Below are positions 1-5,718 of a stretch of 10,389 bases of DNA, one piece after another (position 1 is the stretch's first letter; each line of letters starts with the position of its first letter). The position numbers and the translations under genes were made by a program. The notes beneath the pieces are model-generated. The model was given only the letters and a program-made list of their open reading frames with translations, was not told the DNA's origin and did not search any database. Origin of the DNA: Alphaproteobacteria bacterium (GTDB taxonomy: Bacteria; Pseudomonadota; Alphaproteobacteria; UBA2136; JALTLI01). The stretch lies in the NCBI GenBank assembly GCA_027005635.1, contig JALTLI010000174.1:1-10389 (forward strand), in the 5' to 3' direction.

Positions 1-911
1 GTGGCATGGGTGGTGCTGGTGGCTTTGGTGCTGGTCAAGGAGCTGATTTTAGTGATGTTTTTGGTGATTTCTTTGGTGATATGTTCCATGGTGGTGGGCA
101 ACAAACTGGTGCCGGAGGAAGAGAAAGAGGTAATGATTTACGTTACAACTTAACTATTAACTTAGCAGATGCCTATACAGGAAAAACTGTAAAAGTTAAT
201 ATTCCTGCTGCTGTTGGCTGTGATACCTGCGGAGGTAGCGGTGCAAAAGCTGGTACAAAACCTGAAACCTGTGGTGGTTGTGGCGGTGCTGGTCAAGTTC
301 GTATGAGCCAAGGGTTCTTTAGTGTTGCACGTACCTGTCCTACTTGTGGTGGAAGAGGAAATATTATTCGTCAGGTTTGTCAAAAATGTGGCGGTAGTGG
401 TAGAGTAAACAAAGAAAAAAATATATCTGTTAAAATTCCTAAAGGTGTAGATAACGGTACCCGTATTCGCTTAGCTGGTGAAGGAGAAGCCGGAAGATAC
501 GGTGGTCCTAATGGAGATTTATATATATTTGTGCAAATGAAAAAACACAATATATTTGAACGTGAGGGTACTGATATCTACCTAAAACTGCCAATAAACT
601 TTATTGATGCGGCTTTAGGTACAACCATGGAAATACCAACTATTGATGGTGGCAAAACTCGTTTAAAAATACCTGAAAGTACCCAACCAAGACAAAGATT
701 TAGATTACGTGGTAAAGGTATGCCTCGTTTAAATACTTCTCAATACGGAGATATGTACGTTATTGTTGATGTTGAAATTCCTAGTAAAATGAGTAAAAAG
801 CAAAAAGAATTACTCCGTGAATTTAGAAATAGCTCTAAAGGTGGCAATCATCACCCAGAGGAAAAAGGATTTCTAGATAAAGTTGCAAAATTCTGGAGCA
901 GTGCTTCTTAA
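1..911 (+). CDS. dnaJ: Chaperone protein DnaJ (Hsp40), 5'-truncated by the window edge
   Basis: DnaJ is the cytosolic co-chaperone that binds unfolded clients and stimulates DnaK ATP hydrolysis. The reading frame is open at the left edge (first full codon at base 3), so the J domain with its HPD motif and the true start lie outside. Numbering from the first visible Met (base 6), residues 1-40 are the Gly/Phe-rich linker. The zinc-finger region follows with four CxxCxGxG-type repeats: C72/C75, C89/C92, C111/C114 and C125/C128. All eight zinc-binding cysteines are present. The two C-terminal beta-sandwich substrate-binding domains follow (about 137-265), including the conserved GxGxP-type RLRGKGMP stretch, then a short charged tail. 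The gene ends at TAA 909-911. In most Proteobacteria dnaK lies just upstream, which would be to the left of this window. Identification is secure. Confidence 0.97.
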   Translation, partial: GMGGAGGFGAGQGADFSDVFGDFFGDMFHGGGQQTGAGGRERGNDLRYNLTINLADAYTGKTVKVNIPAAVGCDTCGGSGAKAGTKPETCGGCGGAGQVRMSQGFFSVARTCPTCGGRGNIIRQVCQKCGGSGRVNKEKNISVKIPKGVDNGTRIRLAGEGEAGRYGGPNGDLYIFVQMKKHNIFEREGTDIYLKLPINFIDAALGTTMEIPTIDGGKTRLKIPESTQPRQRFRLRGKGMPRLNTSQYGDMYVIVDVEIPSKMSKKQKELLREFRNSSKGGNHHPEEKGFLDKVAKFWSSAS

Positions 912-950
912 ATCACTATCTATACAACCTTGCTTAAAAAAATATAATGA

Positions 951-995
951 GTTACAATTATAGATACAATAATACGCTGTATCTATAATTGTAAC
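951..995. repeat. 18-bp perfect inverted repeat downstream of dnaJ
   Basis: The left arm is 951-968 (GTTACAATTATAGATACA), the loop 969-977 and the right arm 978-995, an exact reverse complement. The stem is AT-rich with only four G:C pairs. No T-run follows on the plus strand (the next bases are GTTCAAAAAAAAC), so it is not a canonical intrinsic terminator for dnaJ. On the minus strand a run of seven T begins about seven bases past the stem. It may protect or process the 3' end of the dnaJ mRNA, be a two-fold protein-binding site, or be a copy of a dispersed palindrome. The sequence alone does not decide between these. Confidence 0.85.
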
Positions 996-1062
996 GTTCA
1001 AAAAAAACGGAGAAATCTCTCTGTAGATTCCTCTTTCTTAAAACTTAATTCAGGTTAAAAAA

Positions 1063-1269
1063 ATGAAGAAAAATGCAAAACAATTAGAAAAATGGAATAA
1101 AACAGCAAAAGCAAAAAAAGCTATTGGATTTTTTGTTACTTATATAGAAAATGACTTCCAGAAAAAACTACGTCCACTATTTATAAAACCTCATCAGGAC
1201 GTTGAAAATACTGCTTTGGCTTTACGCCGACAAGGTAAATATCATATCGTAGATACAGTTATAATTTAA
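1063..1269 (+). CDS. Small Lys-rich hypothetical protein (68 aa)
   Basis: I do not recognise this protein. The 68-residue product starts MKKNAKQLEKWNKTAKAKK, a strongly basic N-terminal third. A hydrophobic patch (IGFFVTYI, about residues 21-28) and a mixed C-terminal half follow, ending in HIVDTVII. There are no cysteines, no signal peptide and no clear transmembrane helix. The patch is too short to span a membrane. The ATG is preceded by a weak AGG about nine bases upstream. Support for a real gene comes from its own intergenic space, AT-biased codon use like its neighbours, and a strong intrinsic terminator starting 7 bases after the stop codon. It is convergent with the aldolase gene. The basic start could suit a nucleic-acid or ribosome-binding protein, but that is only a guess. 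Confidence 0.55.
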   Translation: MKKNAKQLEKWNKTAKAKKAIGFFVTYIENDFQKKLRPLFIKPHQDVENTALALRRQGKYHIVDTVII

Positions 1270-1276
1270 ACTGTAT

Positions 1277-1311
1277 AAAAAAAACAACCAGTTATATCTG
1301 GTTGTTTTTTT
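1277..1311. terminator. Bidirectional Rho-independent terminator between small ORF and aldolase
   Basis: The core stem is ACAACCAG (1284-1291), loop TTATAT (1292-1297) and CTGGTTGT (1298-1305). An A-tract before the stem and a T-tract after it (to 1311) flank it. The T-tract serves plus-strand transcripts of the small ORF. The A-tract reads as a T-tract on the minus strand for the aldolase operon, whose stop codon begins at 1327 and ends at 1325. One hairpin therefore closes both convergent units. Confidence 0.93.
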
Positions 1312-1324
1312 GTTATATAGCAAT

Positions 1325-2335
1325 TTAAACATTCTCCATACTAGGTGAATACTCACCTTTTGATGCTAAACTATTGCATTTTGCCCTATGCAGTAAAACT
1401 TCTTGGGCTTTTGTTACATTTTCTTTTTCACCAGACCATGCTTTTAAACCAGCAGCTTGTAATGCTCTACCGTAAGAATAAGTTAACGGCCATGGTGCTT
1501 TACCAATTTTGTTCATTAAATCTAGGTGAAGAGTTGCATCTTCATCAGATTGCCCACCAGAAAGGAATACAACACCTGCTATATCTACATCAACCGTTTC
1601 TTTTAATACTTCAACAGTAGCTTCTGCCACTTGATTTGCTGTTGCCTGTATTGGACAAGTTGAACCAGCAATAACCATACTAGGTTTAAGTAACATTCCT
1701 TTCATATAAACTCCACGCTCTTTTAATGCTTTAAAAACGCTAGTTAATGTTTGTTTTGTTGCATCTTTACAGCGTTCAAACGTATGGTTTCCATCCATTA
1801 AAACTTCCGGTTCTACAATTGGAACAATGCCCTCTTTTTGACAAAGATATGCATATTCAGCCAAGCTTTTAGCATTTTCATCTAAGCATTTTTGGCTTGG
1901 ATTAGTATCAGTAATATGAATTAAAGCACGCCATTTTGCAAAACCTGCACCTAATTTAGCATATTCTGCTAATCTAGTTTCTAGCCCTTCTAATCCTTTA
2001 GTAATATTTTCACCATCACAGCAATCAACTAATCCTTCATCAACTTTAATCCCTGGGATAATGTTTTGATTTTTAAGTGTATCAGTAAATTTTTCACCAG
2101 CTAAAGTACTTTGACGAATTGTCTCATCATACAAAATAACACCGCTAATATAATCAGAAATATTTGGTGCCGTAAACATAAGTTCACGCCATGCCTGACG
2201 GTAACTTTCTTCATTGGGTTTACCAATATCTTTTAGGCGTTTACCCATTGTAGAGTTACTTTCATCTGCTGCCAAAATACCTTTACCACTAGCAACAAGA
2301 GCTGTTGCAGTTTGTTTTAGAAGTTCTTTATCCAT
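1325..2335 (-). CDS. Class I fructose-bisphosphate aldolase
   Basis: This enzyme reversibly cleaves fructose 1,6-bisphosphate to glyceraldehyde 3-phosphate and dihydroxyacetone phosphate in glycolysis and gluconeogenesis, through a Schiff base and without metal. The 336-residue protein is of the eukaryote-like class I type. It has GKGILAADES (17-26, with D24), K97 in GIKVDEG, K134 in AKWR, E175 and E177 in VEPEV, the Schiff-base lysine K217 in LLKPSMV, and the phosphate-binding SGGQS (259-263). By family knowledge these match D33, K107, K146, E187, E189, K229 and S271 of rabbit muscle aldolase. The C-terminus ends SMENV and lacks the terminal Tyr of the animal enzymes, as is usual in bacterial members. 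The start ATG at 2335 has an AAAGG-type site about a dozen bases upstream. It lies 66 bases after the gamma-carbonic anhydrase gene and ends at the shared terminator. Confidence 0.95.
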   Translation of the reverse strand: MDKELLKQTATALVASGKGILAADESNSTMGKRLKDIGKPNEESYRQAWRELMFTAPNISDYISGVILYDETIRQSTLAGEKFTDTLKNQNIIPGIKVDEGLVDCCDGENITKGLEGLETRLAEYAKLGAGFAKWRALIHITDTNPSQKCLDENAKSLAEYAYLCQKEGIVPIVEPEVLMDGNHTFERCKDATKQTLTSVFKALKERGVYMKGMLLKPSMVIAGSTCPIQATANQVAEATVEVLKETVDVDIAGVVFLSGGQSDEDATLHLDLMNKIGKAPWPLTYSYGRALQAAGLKAWSGEKENVTKAQEVLLHRAKCNSLASKGEYSPSMENV

Positions 2336-2401
2336 GGGATTATGCTTACCTTTTATTTATTATTAGAAGAAAATTTTAAGCTATATTGAATATAAAGTCT
2401 A

Positions 2402-2914
2402 TTATTTATAATTTTCAGCTAATGAAACATAGTGGCTAGCATTTTCAGTTATAAATCTTCTATCATCAGCATTCATATCACGCATTTTTTTTGCCGGAGC
2501 TCCTGCCCAAACTTCACCAGATTTAACAACTTTTCCTTGGGTAATAACGGCACCAGCTGCAATCATTGCATCATTTTCAATTATCACATTATCCATAACT
2601 ATAGCACCCATGCCAATTAAGCAATTATTACCAATTGTACAACCATGTAATATAACATTGTGCCCAACAGTTACGTTTTCACCAATTATTAACGGAAATT
2701 TTTTATAAGTTACATGACAAGTTGTGCCATCTTGAATATTAGTATTTTTACCTACACGTATATAATTAACATCTCCACGAATAGTTACGTTAAACCAAAC
2801 ACTTACGTTTAAACCAAGAATTGTATCACCAATAACTGCGCTATTTGGTGCTATCCAAACTCCATCTTCAAGAGTTGGTGTTATGCCGTTATAAGGCAAA
2901 ATAATTGATTGCAT
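2402..2914 (-). CDS. Gamma-carbonic anhydrase family hexapeptide-repeat protein
   Basis: This 170-residue left-handed beta-helix protein of the gamma-class carbonic anhydrase / YrdA / PaaY family would form a trimer with metal sites between subunits. Isoleucine- and valine-rich hexapeptide turns run from about residue 18 to 140. The three expected metal-ligand histidines are visible: H67 (TCHVT) and H85 and H90 (VGHNVILHG). R46 (RGD) and Q61-D62 (NIQDG) match the conserved Arg and Gln-Asp of the Cam active site. A C-terminal helix follows. The acidic loop with the proton-shuttle Glu of archaeal Cam is not evident, as in most short bacterial homologues, so anhydrase activity is uncertain. The ATG overlaps the bactofilin stop in TAATG and has no clear Shine-Dalgarno of its own, which points to translational coupling. 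Confidence 0.92.
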   Translation of the reverse strand: MQSIILPYNGITPTLEDGVWIAPNSAVIGDTILGLNVSVWFNVTIRGDVNYIRVGKNTNIQDGTTCHVTYKKFPLIIGENVTVGHNVILHGCTIGNNCLIGMGAIVMDNVIIENDAMIAAGAVITQGKVVKSGEVWAGAPAKKMRDMNADDRRFITENASHYVSLAENYK

Positions 2915-3390
2915 TATTTTTTACTAAGGTAAGAAATATCACGGGTTGAAAGAGATATTTTACCTGCATCAGCTGTTTCAATATTAGCTTTTATTTGGGT
3001 TACTTTAGGGTTCATTTCGCATCTACCCTGTAACCTTGAGCCATCTATAGTATTAAGAATTCCGCAACGAACATCACCTTTTATTGTAGAATTTGATCTA
3101 CATTCTAGTTTGTTTTTAACATCAACATCACCTGTTACCATGCCATCTGTTATCATGTTAGTAACAGCAACTGGGCCATTTACTACTGCATCTTTACTTA
3201 AAATAAGAGTACCTTGTTTACCCTCATAAACAGAAACTTTACCATTAATTTTACCATCAATACGTAATGTTCCTGCAAAATGTACTTCACCAAAAATACC
3301 AACCTTACCTGAAATAAAGCAATGACCATCTTCACCTCGGGGATCAACAACATCAAATGAAACTTGTTTTTTCTTTTTCCAAAAAAACAT
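2914..3390 (-). CDS. Bactofilin (polymer-forming cytoskeletal protein)
   Basis: Bactofilins are bacterial beta-helical proteins that self-assemble into nucleotide-free filaments, often at the inner membrane, where they scaffold envelope enzymes. I start the gene at the ATG at 3390, giving 158 residues. An AGGAG lies five bases upstream (3396-3400), whereas the farther in-frame Met at 3438 would overlap the upstream gene and lacks support. The N-terminus MFFWKKKKQ, an aromatic patch followed by lysines, resembles the short membrane-targeting peptide of known bactofilins. From about residue 20 to 135 run short valine/glycine-rich beta turns (for example GKINGKVSV, TGDVDV, IKGDVRC) typical of the DUF583 fold. 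A short tail follows. It lies 22 bases after the membrane coiled-coil gene and overlaps the gamma-CA gene by one base, so all three are probably co-transcribed. Confidence 0.93.
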   Translation of the reverse strand: MFFWKKKKQVSFDVVDPRGEDGHCFISGKVGIFGEVHFAGTLRIDGKINGKVSVYEGKQGTLILSKDAVVNGPVAVTNMITDGMVTGDVDVKNKLECRSNSTIKGDVRCGILNTIDGSRLQGRCEMNPKVTQIKANIETADAGKISLSTRDISYLSKK

Positions 3391-3395
3391 ATTTT

Positions 3396-3400
3396 CTCCT
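3396..3400 (-). promoter_or_regulatory. Ribosome binding site deciding the bactofilin start
   Basis: On the minus strand AGGAG is followed by AAAAT and then the ATG at 3390, a five-base spacing. This supports the shorter bactofilin and argues against the in-frame Met at 3438, which lies inside the preceding gene. Confidence 0.85.
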
Positions 3401-3412
3401 ATTATCTTTGTA

Positions 3413-4168
3413 TTATACGGCTTTCCAGCACCTTGCAACTAAACTATCTGATTTATCATAAGCTCTAATATCTAGTATGCTTAATGTATCTTTTGTTTCT
3501 TTAACTTTAATATTTCCAGTTAAATGAACATCTCTTTTTAATTTAATATCACGTGTATGCAAAATTGGCAAGTCTTCAACCTTCTCTAACGATAAATTTT
3601 TTGCTCCAATAATTCTAAATTTAACTTTATATTCTCTGGTTTTTTTATTGTTTGCATCATTAATCATAAAGTTAACCTTGTAGCTTAAACTACTAGATTT
3701 TTTTTCAATCTGAATATTAAAACATTGAAGAGTTGCTTTGCTATCTGATTTATCAATTAAAGCGCTATAAAAACCTAGCTTATTTTTCAGCTCAAATATT
3801 TTATCTTCAGATTTTTGTAAGTTTTCTGTGGCTGTAGCCCTTGCATTTTCAACTATTGCAATCCTTGCTTCTGCCTCTGCTCTATATTTTTTTTCTTTTG
3901 CTAAATCTTCATTTAAAATTTCATTAGCTTTTTTTATTTTTATATTTTCATCTTTTACTTCAGATAGCATTTGTAATTCCGCAGAAATATCTGCCACTTC
4001 ATTACCAATAATTTTTGGAGCAATAATATTATAAGCAACAAAATAAGAAACAAAAGGCCAAATAAATATAATAAACAGCCAAAATATTATCCAGAATTTA
4101 GACATATGAAAGCTCCACACTTTTCCAGTGGTGCTTCTATTCGGGATAATATTAATTGTGTAAGACAA
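3413..4168 (-). CDS. Single-pass membrane coiled-coil protein, DUF6776-like, TTG start
   Basis: This 251-residue protein has a short basic cytoplasmic N-terminus with an N-x-x-P-x-R pattern. One transmembrane helix follows (about 24-47, rich in Trp, Phe and Ile), then a long charged coiled coil (about 57-127), and a C-terminal beta-rich domain that should be periplasmic. The layout, the LGFYSALI motif just after the coiled coil and the position directly before bactofilin resemble the DUF6776 family, whose function is not established. That assignment is from memory. The start is TTG at 4166-4168 with AGGAG five bases upstream. An internal ATG at 4105 also has a GGAG seven bases upstream, but it would remove the N-terminal motif typical of the family. 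The 64-base gap to rsmI holds a TATAAT (4197-4202) without a well-spaced -35, so a separate promoter is possible but weak. Confidence 0.75.
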   Translation of the reverse strand: MSYTINIIPNRSTTGKVWSFHMSKFWIIFWLFIIFIWPFVSYFVAYNIIAPKIIGNEVADISAELQMLSEVKDENIKIKKANEILNEDLAKEKKYRAEAEARIAIVENARATATENLQKSEDKIFELKNKLGFYSALIDKSDSKATLQCFNIQIEKKSSSLSYKVNFMINDANNKKTREYKVKFRIIGAKNLSLEKVEDLPILHTRDIKLKRDVHLTGNIKVKETKDTLSILDIRAYDKSDSLVARCWKAV

Positions 4169-4173
4169 TGAGT

Positions 4174-4178
4174 CTCCT
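4174..4178 (-). promoter_or_regulatory. Ribosome binding site supporting a TTG start
   Basis: AGGAG on the minus strand is followed by ACTCA and then TTG at 4166-4168. The site has the same strength and spacing as the one for bactofilin, so TTG is the preferred start over the internal ATG at 4105. Confidence 0.75.
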
Positions 4179-4232
4179 ATTAACTATAATCTATATATTA
4201 TAACTTATATACAGGTAGCAATAATTGCAAGG

Positions 4233-5066
4233 TTATTCTTTAGATAATTCAACAATCATTTTATAAGCATCTGCTGCACTTATATTTAATTTTTTTGCTA
4301 TATCTTTTTTTATTATTTTAGGTTGCACTTTAGCTGTTATCTGCTTTTTGATATAATCATTAATATCAACATCTTGCATTTTTTCTTTTTGTTTTCCTTC
4401 AACAACTATTGCTATTTCTCCTAAAATTGCATCTTTAGATATTAAAAATTCATGCAAATCAGCTAAGCTTAAACGGATTACTTCTTCATGTATTTTTGTT
4501 AATTCTCGGCATAGACATGCTTTTCTATCTTCTCCAAATATTTCAATCATATTTTTTAATGTATCTAGTATTCGGCGTGGAGATTCATAAAAAACTAAAG
4601 TTTCTGCATAACTATTAAGTTCCGTTAAGCGCTGTTTTTGTTTTGTTGCTTGGCGCGGTAAAAACCCTTGAAAGAAAAACCTATCACATGGCAAACCACT
4701 AATTACTACAGCAGTTGTTACAGCACTTACTCCAGGAACAATTTTAACTTCAATATTATTTTTTATTACTGTTCTACTAAGTAAAAAACCAGGGTCAGAA
4801 ATTCCTGGCATACCAGCATCACTAATAAATGCAATACTATTTCCTTCTTGTAATAATTGAATAACTCCCTCTGTTGAAGTTTGTTCATTAGCATTATGAT
4901 GAGCAATTAAACGTTTAGGGATAATTGAGAAATTATTTAATAGTTTTTTAGCCTTACGAGTATCTTCTGCGGCAATTATATCAACATTTTTTAACGTTTC
5001 AATGGCTCGAAATGTTATATCTTGCCAATTACCAATAGGTACACCAACTAAATATAAAATGCTCAT
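4233..5066 (-). CDS. rsmI: 16S rRNA (cytidine(1402)-2'-O)-methyltransferase RsmI
   Basis: RsmI uses S-adenosylmethionine to 2'-O-methylate C1402 of 16S rRNA, near the ribosomal P site, and so fine-tunes initiation and decoding. The 277-residue protein is close to the usual length and has the tetrapyrrole-methylase-fold hallmarks in order: GVPIGN (8-13), AEDTR (33-37), SDAGMPGISDPG (82-93), PGVSA (111-115), SGLP (123-126), FQGFLPR (132-138) and FYESPRR (159-165). The C-terminal 50 residues form a Lys-rich helical domain with a helix-turn-helix look, as in RsmI relatives. The start ATG overlaps the stop of the upstream methyltransferase gene in TAATG, so translation is probably coupled. Identification is firm. 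Confidence 0.96.
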   Translation of the reverse strand: MSILYLVGVPIGNWQDITFRAIETLKNVDIIAAEDTRKAKKLLNNFSIIPKRLIAHHNANEQTSTEGVIQLLQEGNSIAFISDAGMPGISDPGFLLSRTVIKNNIEVKIVPGVSAVTTAVVISGLPCDRFFFQGFLPRQATKQKQRLTELNSYAETLVFYESPRRILDTLKNMIEIFGEDRKACLCRELTKIHEEVIRLSLADLHEFLISKDAILGEIAIVVEGKQKEKMQDVDINDYIKKQITAKVQPKIIKKDIAKKLNISAADAYKMIVELSKE

Positions 5067-5716
5067 TATTTTTCAGCCTCTATATAAAGTGTGGAACGTT
5101 TGGAACGCCTTGTAAGTTTTCCTGCCCAAGTAGATGCAACATCAACCTTACCACCAGCAGGAATATATTTTTTGCTTAATATTTTTAAACCTAATTTTGT
5201 GTAGCTTTTAGTTAAATGGGTCATTAGTTCTTCTGAATTCATTTCTGGGAGGTTTAAATCATCGCGTCTTTTATCATCTTCAAACACTTGCATATTAATA
5301 TAAAAATCAAAGTGACATTTACTTTTGGCCAAGTTTAAAAATTGTTGCATAACTTTTTCACGTGGTTCTGTAACTGCTTGAAGCAAACTTCCCCATGGGT
5401 AATTTATGGAAATTGAATCTGCTATATCAACCATTTCAACTGGCATTTCTAATATATTCATACAAATAAAAATTGCGTTTGGAGTACCGCCTCTTGATGG
5501 TTTTTTAATTGCTCGGCTAGAACCTTCTCGCAGGCTTTCCCGTGATGCATCAATGCCAATAACAAAAGTATCAGGTTTTTGTTTAGCCAAACGCCATGCG
5601 AATAAACCGTCTCCTGTACCTAAATCTATATGAGTATATTTATAATTTTTAGCAAGTTCCTGCAATGAATGCACCGCAAGCTGTTCTGATTTTTTACTTT
5701 TAATTTGTTCTAACAT
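5066..5716 (-). CDS. Putative 16S rRNA (adenine(1408)-N1)-methyltransferase, NpmA/KamB family
   Basis: This is a 216-residue class I SAM-dependent methyltransferase. It has SAM motif I HIDLGTGDG (29-37, D31) and an acidic end of beta-2, IGID (53-56, D56). The substrate-loop stretch AIKKPSRGGTPN (69-80) and IADSISINYPWGSLL (98-112) closely resemble NpmA as I recall it, as does the TWAGKL stretch followed by a basic RRSKR (202-207). W108 and W197 fall at the places of the two NpmA tryptophans that clamp A1408. Known members methylate A1408 of helix 44 and block kanamycin- and apramycin-type aminoglycosides. The generic fold could lead to a TrmB call, but the TrmB tRNA-binding motifs are not seen. 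The gene lies two bases after virB11, has no clear Shine-Dalgarno, and overlaps rsmI by one base. Family membership is well supported. The exact target base is inference. Confidence 0.83.
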   Translation of the reverse strand: MLEQIKSKKSEQLAVHSLQELAKNYKYTHIDLGTGDGLFAWRLAKQKPDTFVIGIDASRESLREGSSRAIKKPSRGGTPNAIFICMNILEMPVEMVDIADSISINYPWGSLLQAVTEPREKVMQQFLNLAKSKCHFDFYINMQVFEDDKRRDDLNLPEMNSEELMTHLTKSYTKLGLKILSKKYIPAGGKVDVASTWAGKLTRRSKRSTLYIEAEK

Positions 5717-5718
5717 AC

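Noticed and set aside
162..383. Minus-strand ORF inside dnaJ
   Set aside because: Ser/Thr/Asn-rich low-complexity antisense of the zinc-finger region; the dnaJ frame is certain.
951..995. Canonical Rho-independent terminator for dnaJ
   Set aside because: Stem is AT-rich and no T-run follows on the plus strand; reported as an inverted repeat of unknown role.
3391..3438. Longer bactofilin starting at the Met at 3438
   Set aside because: It would overlap the end of the upstream gene, has no good ribosome site, and hides the membrane-targeting-like N-terminus MFFWKKKK.
3828..4034. Plus-strand hydrophobic ORF inside the coiled-coil gene
   Set aside because: Hydrophobic product is the antisense of a charged coiled coil; no ribosome site and no independent support.
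4197..4230. Promoter for the coiled-coil/bactofilin genes
   Set aside because: A TATAAT is present, but candidate -35 boxes lie 13 or 22 bases away; too weak to list in so AT-rich a gap.
5066..5716. tRNA (guanine-N7)-methyltransferase TrmB
   Set aside because: The SAM-binding start could suggest TrmB, but the KKPSRGG loop, DSISINYPWG and the C-terminal Trp plus basic cluster match NpmA/KamB better.
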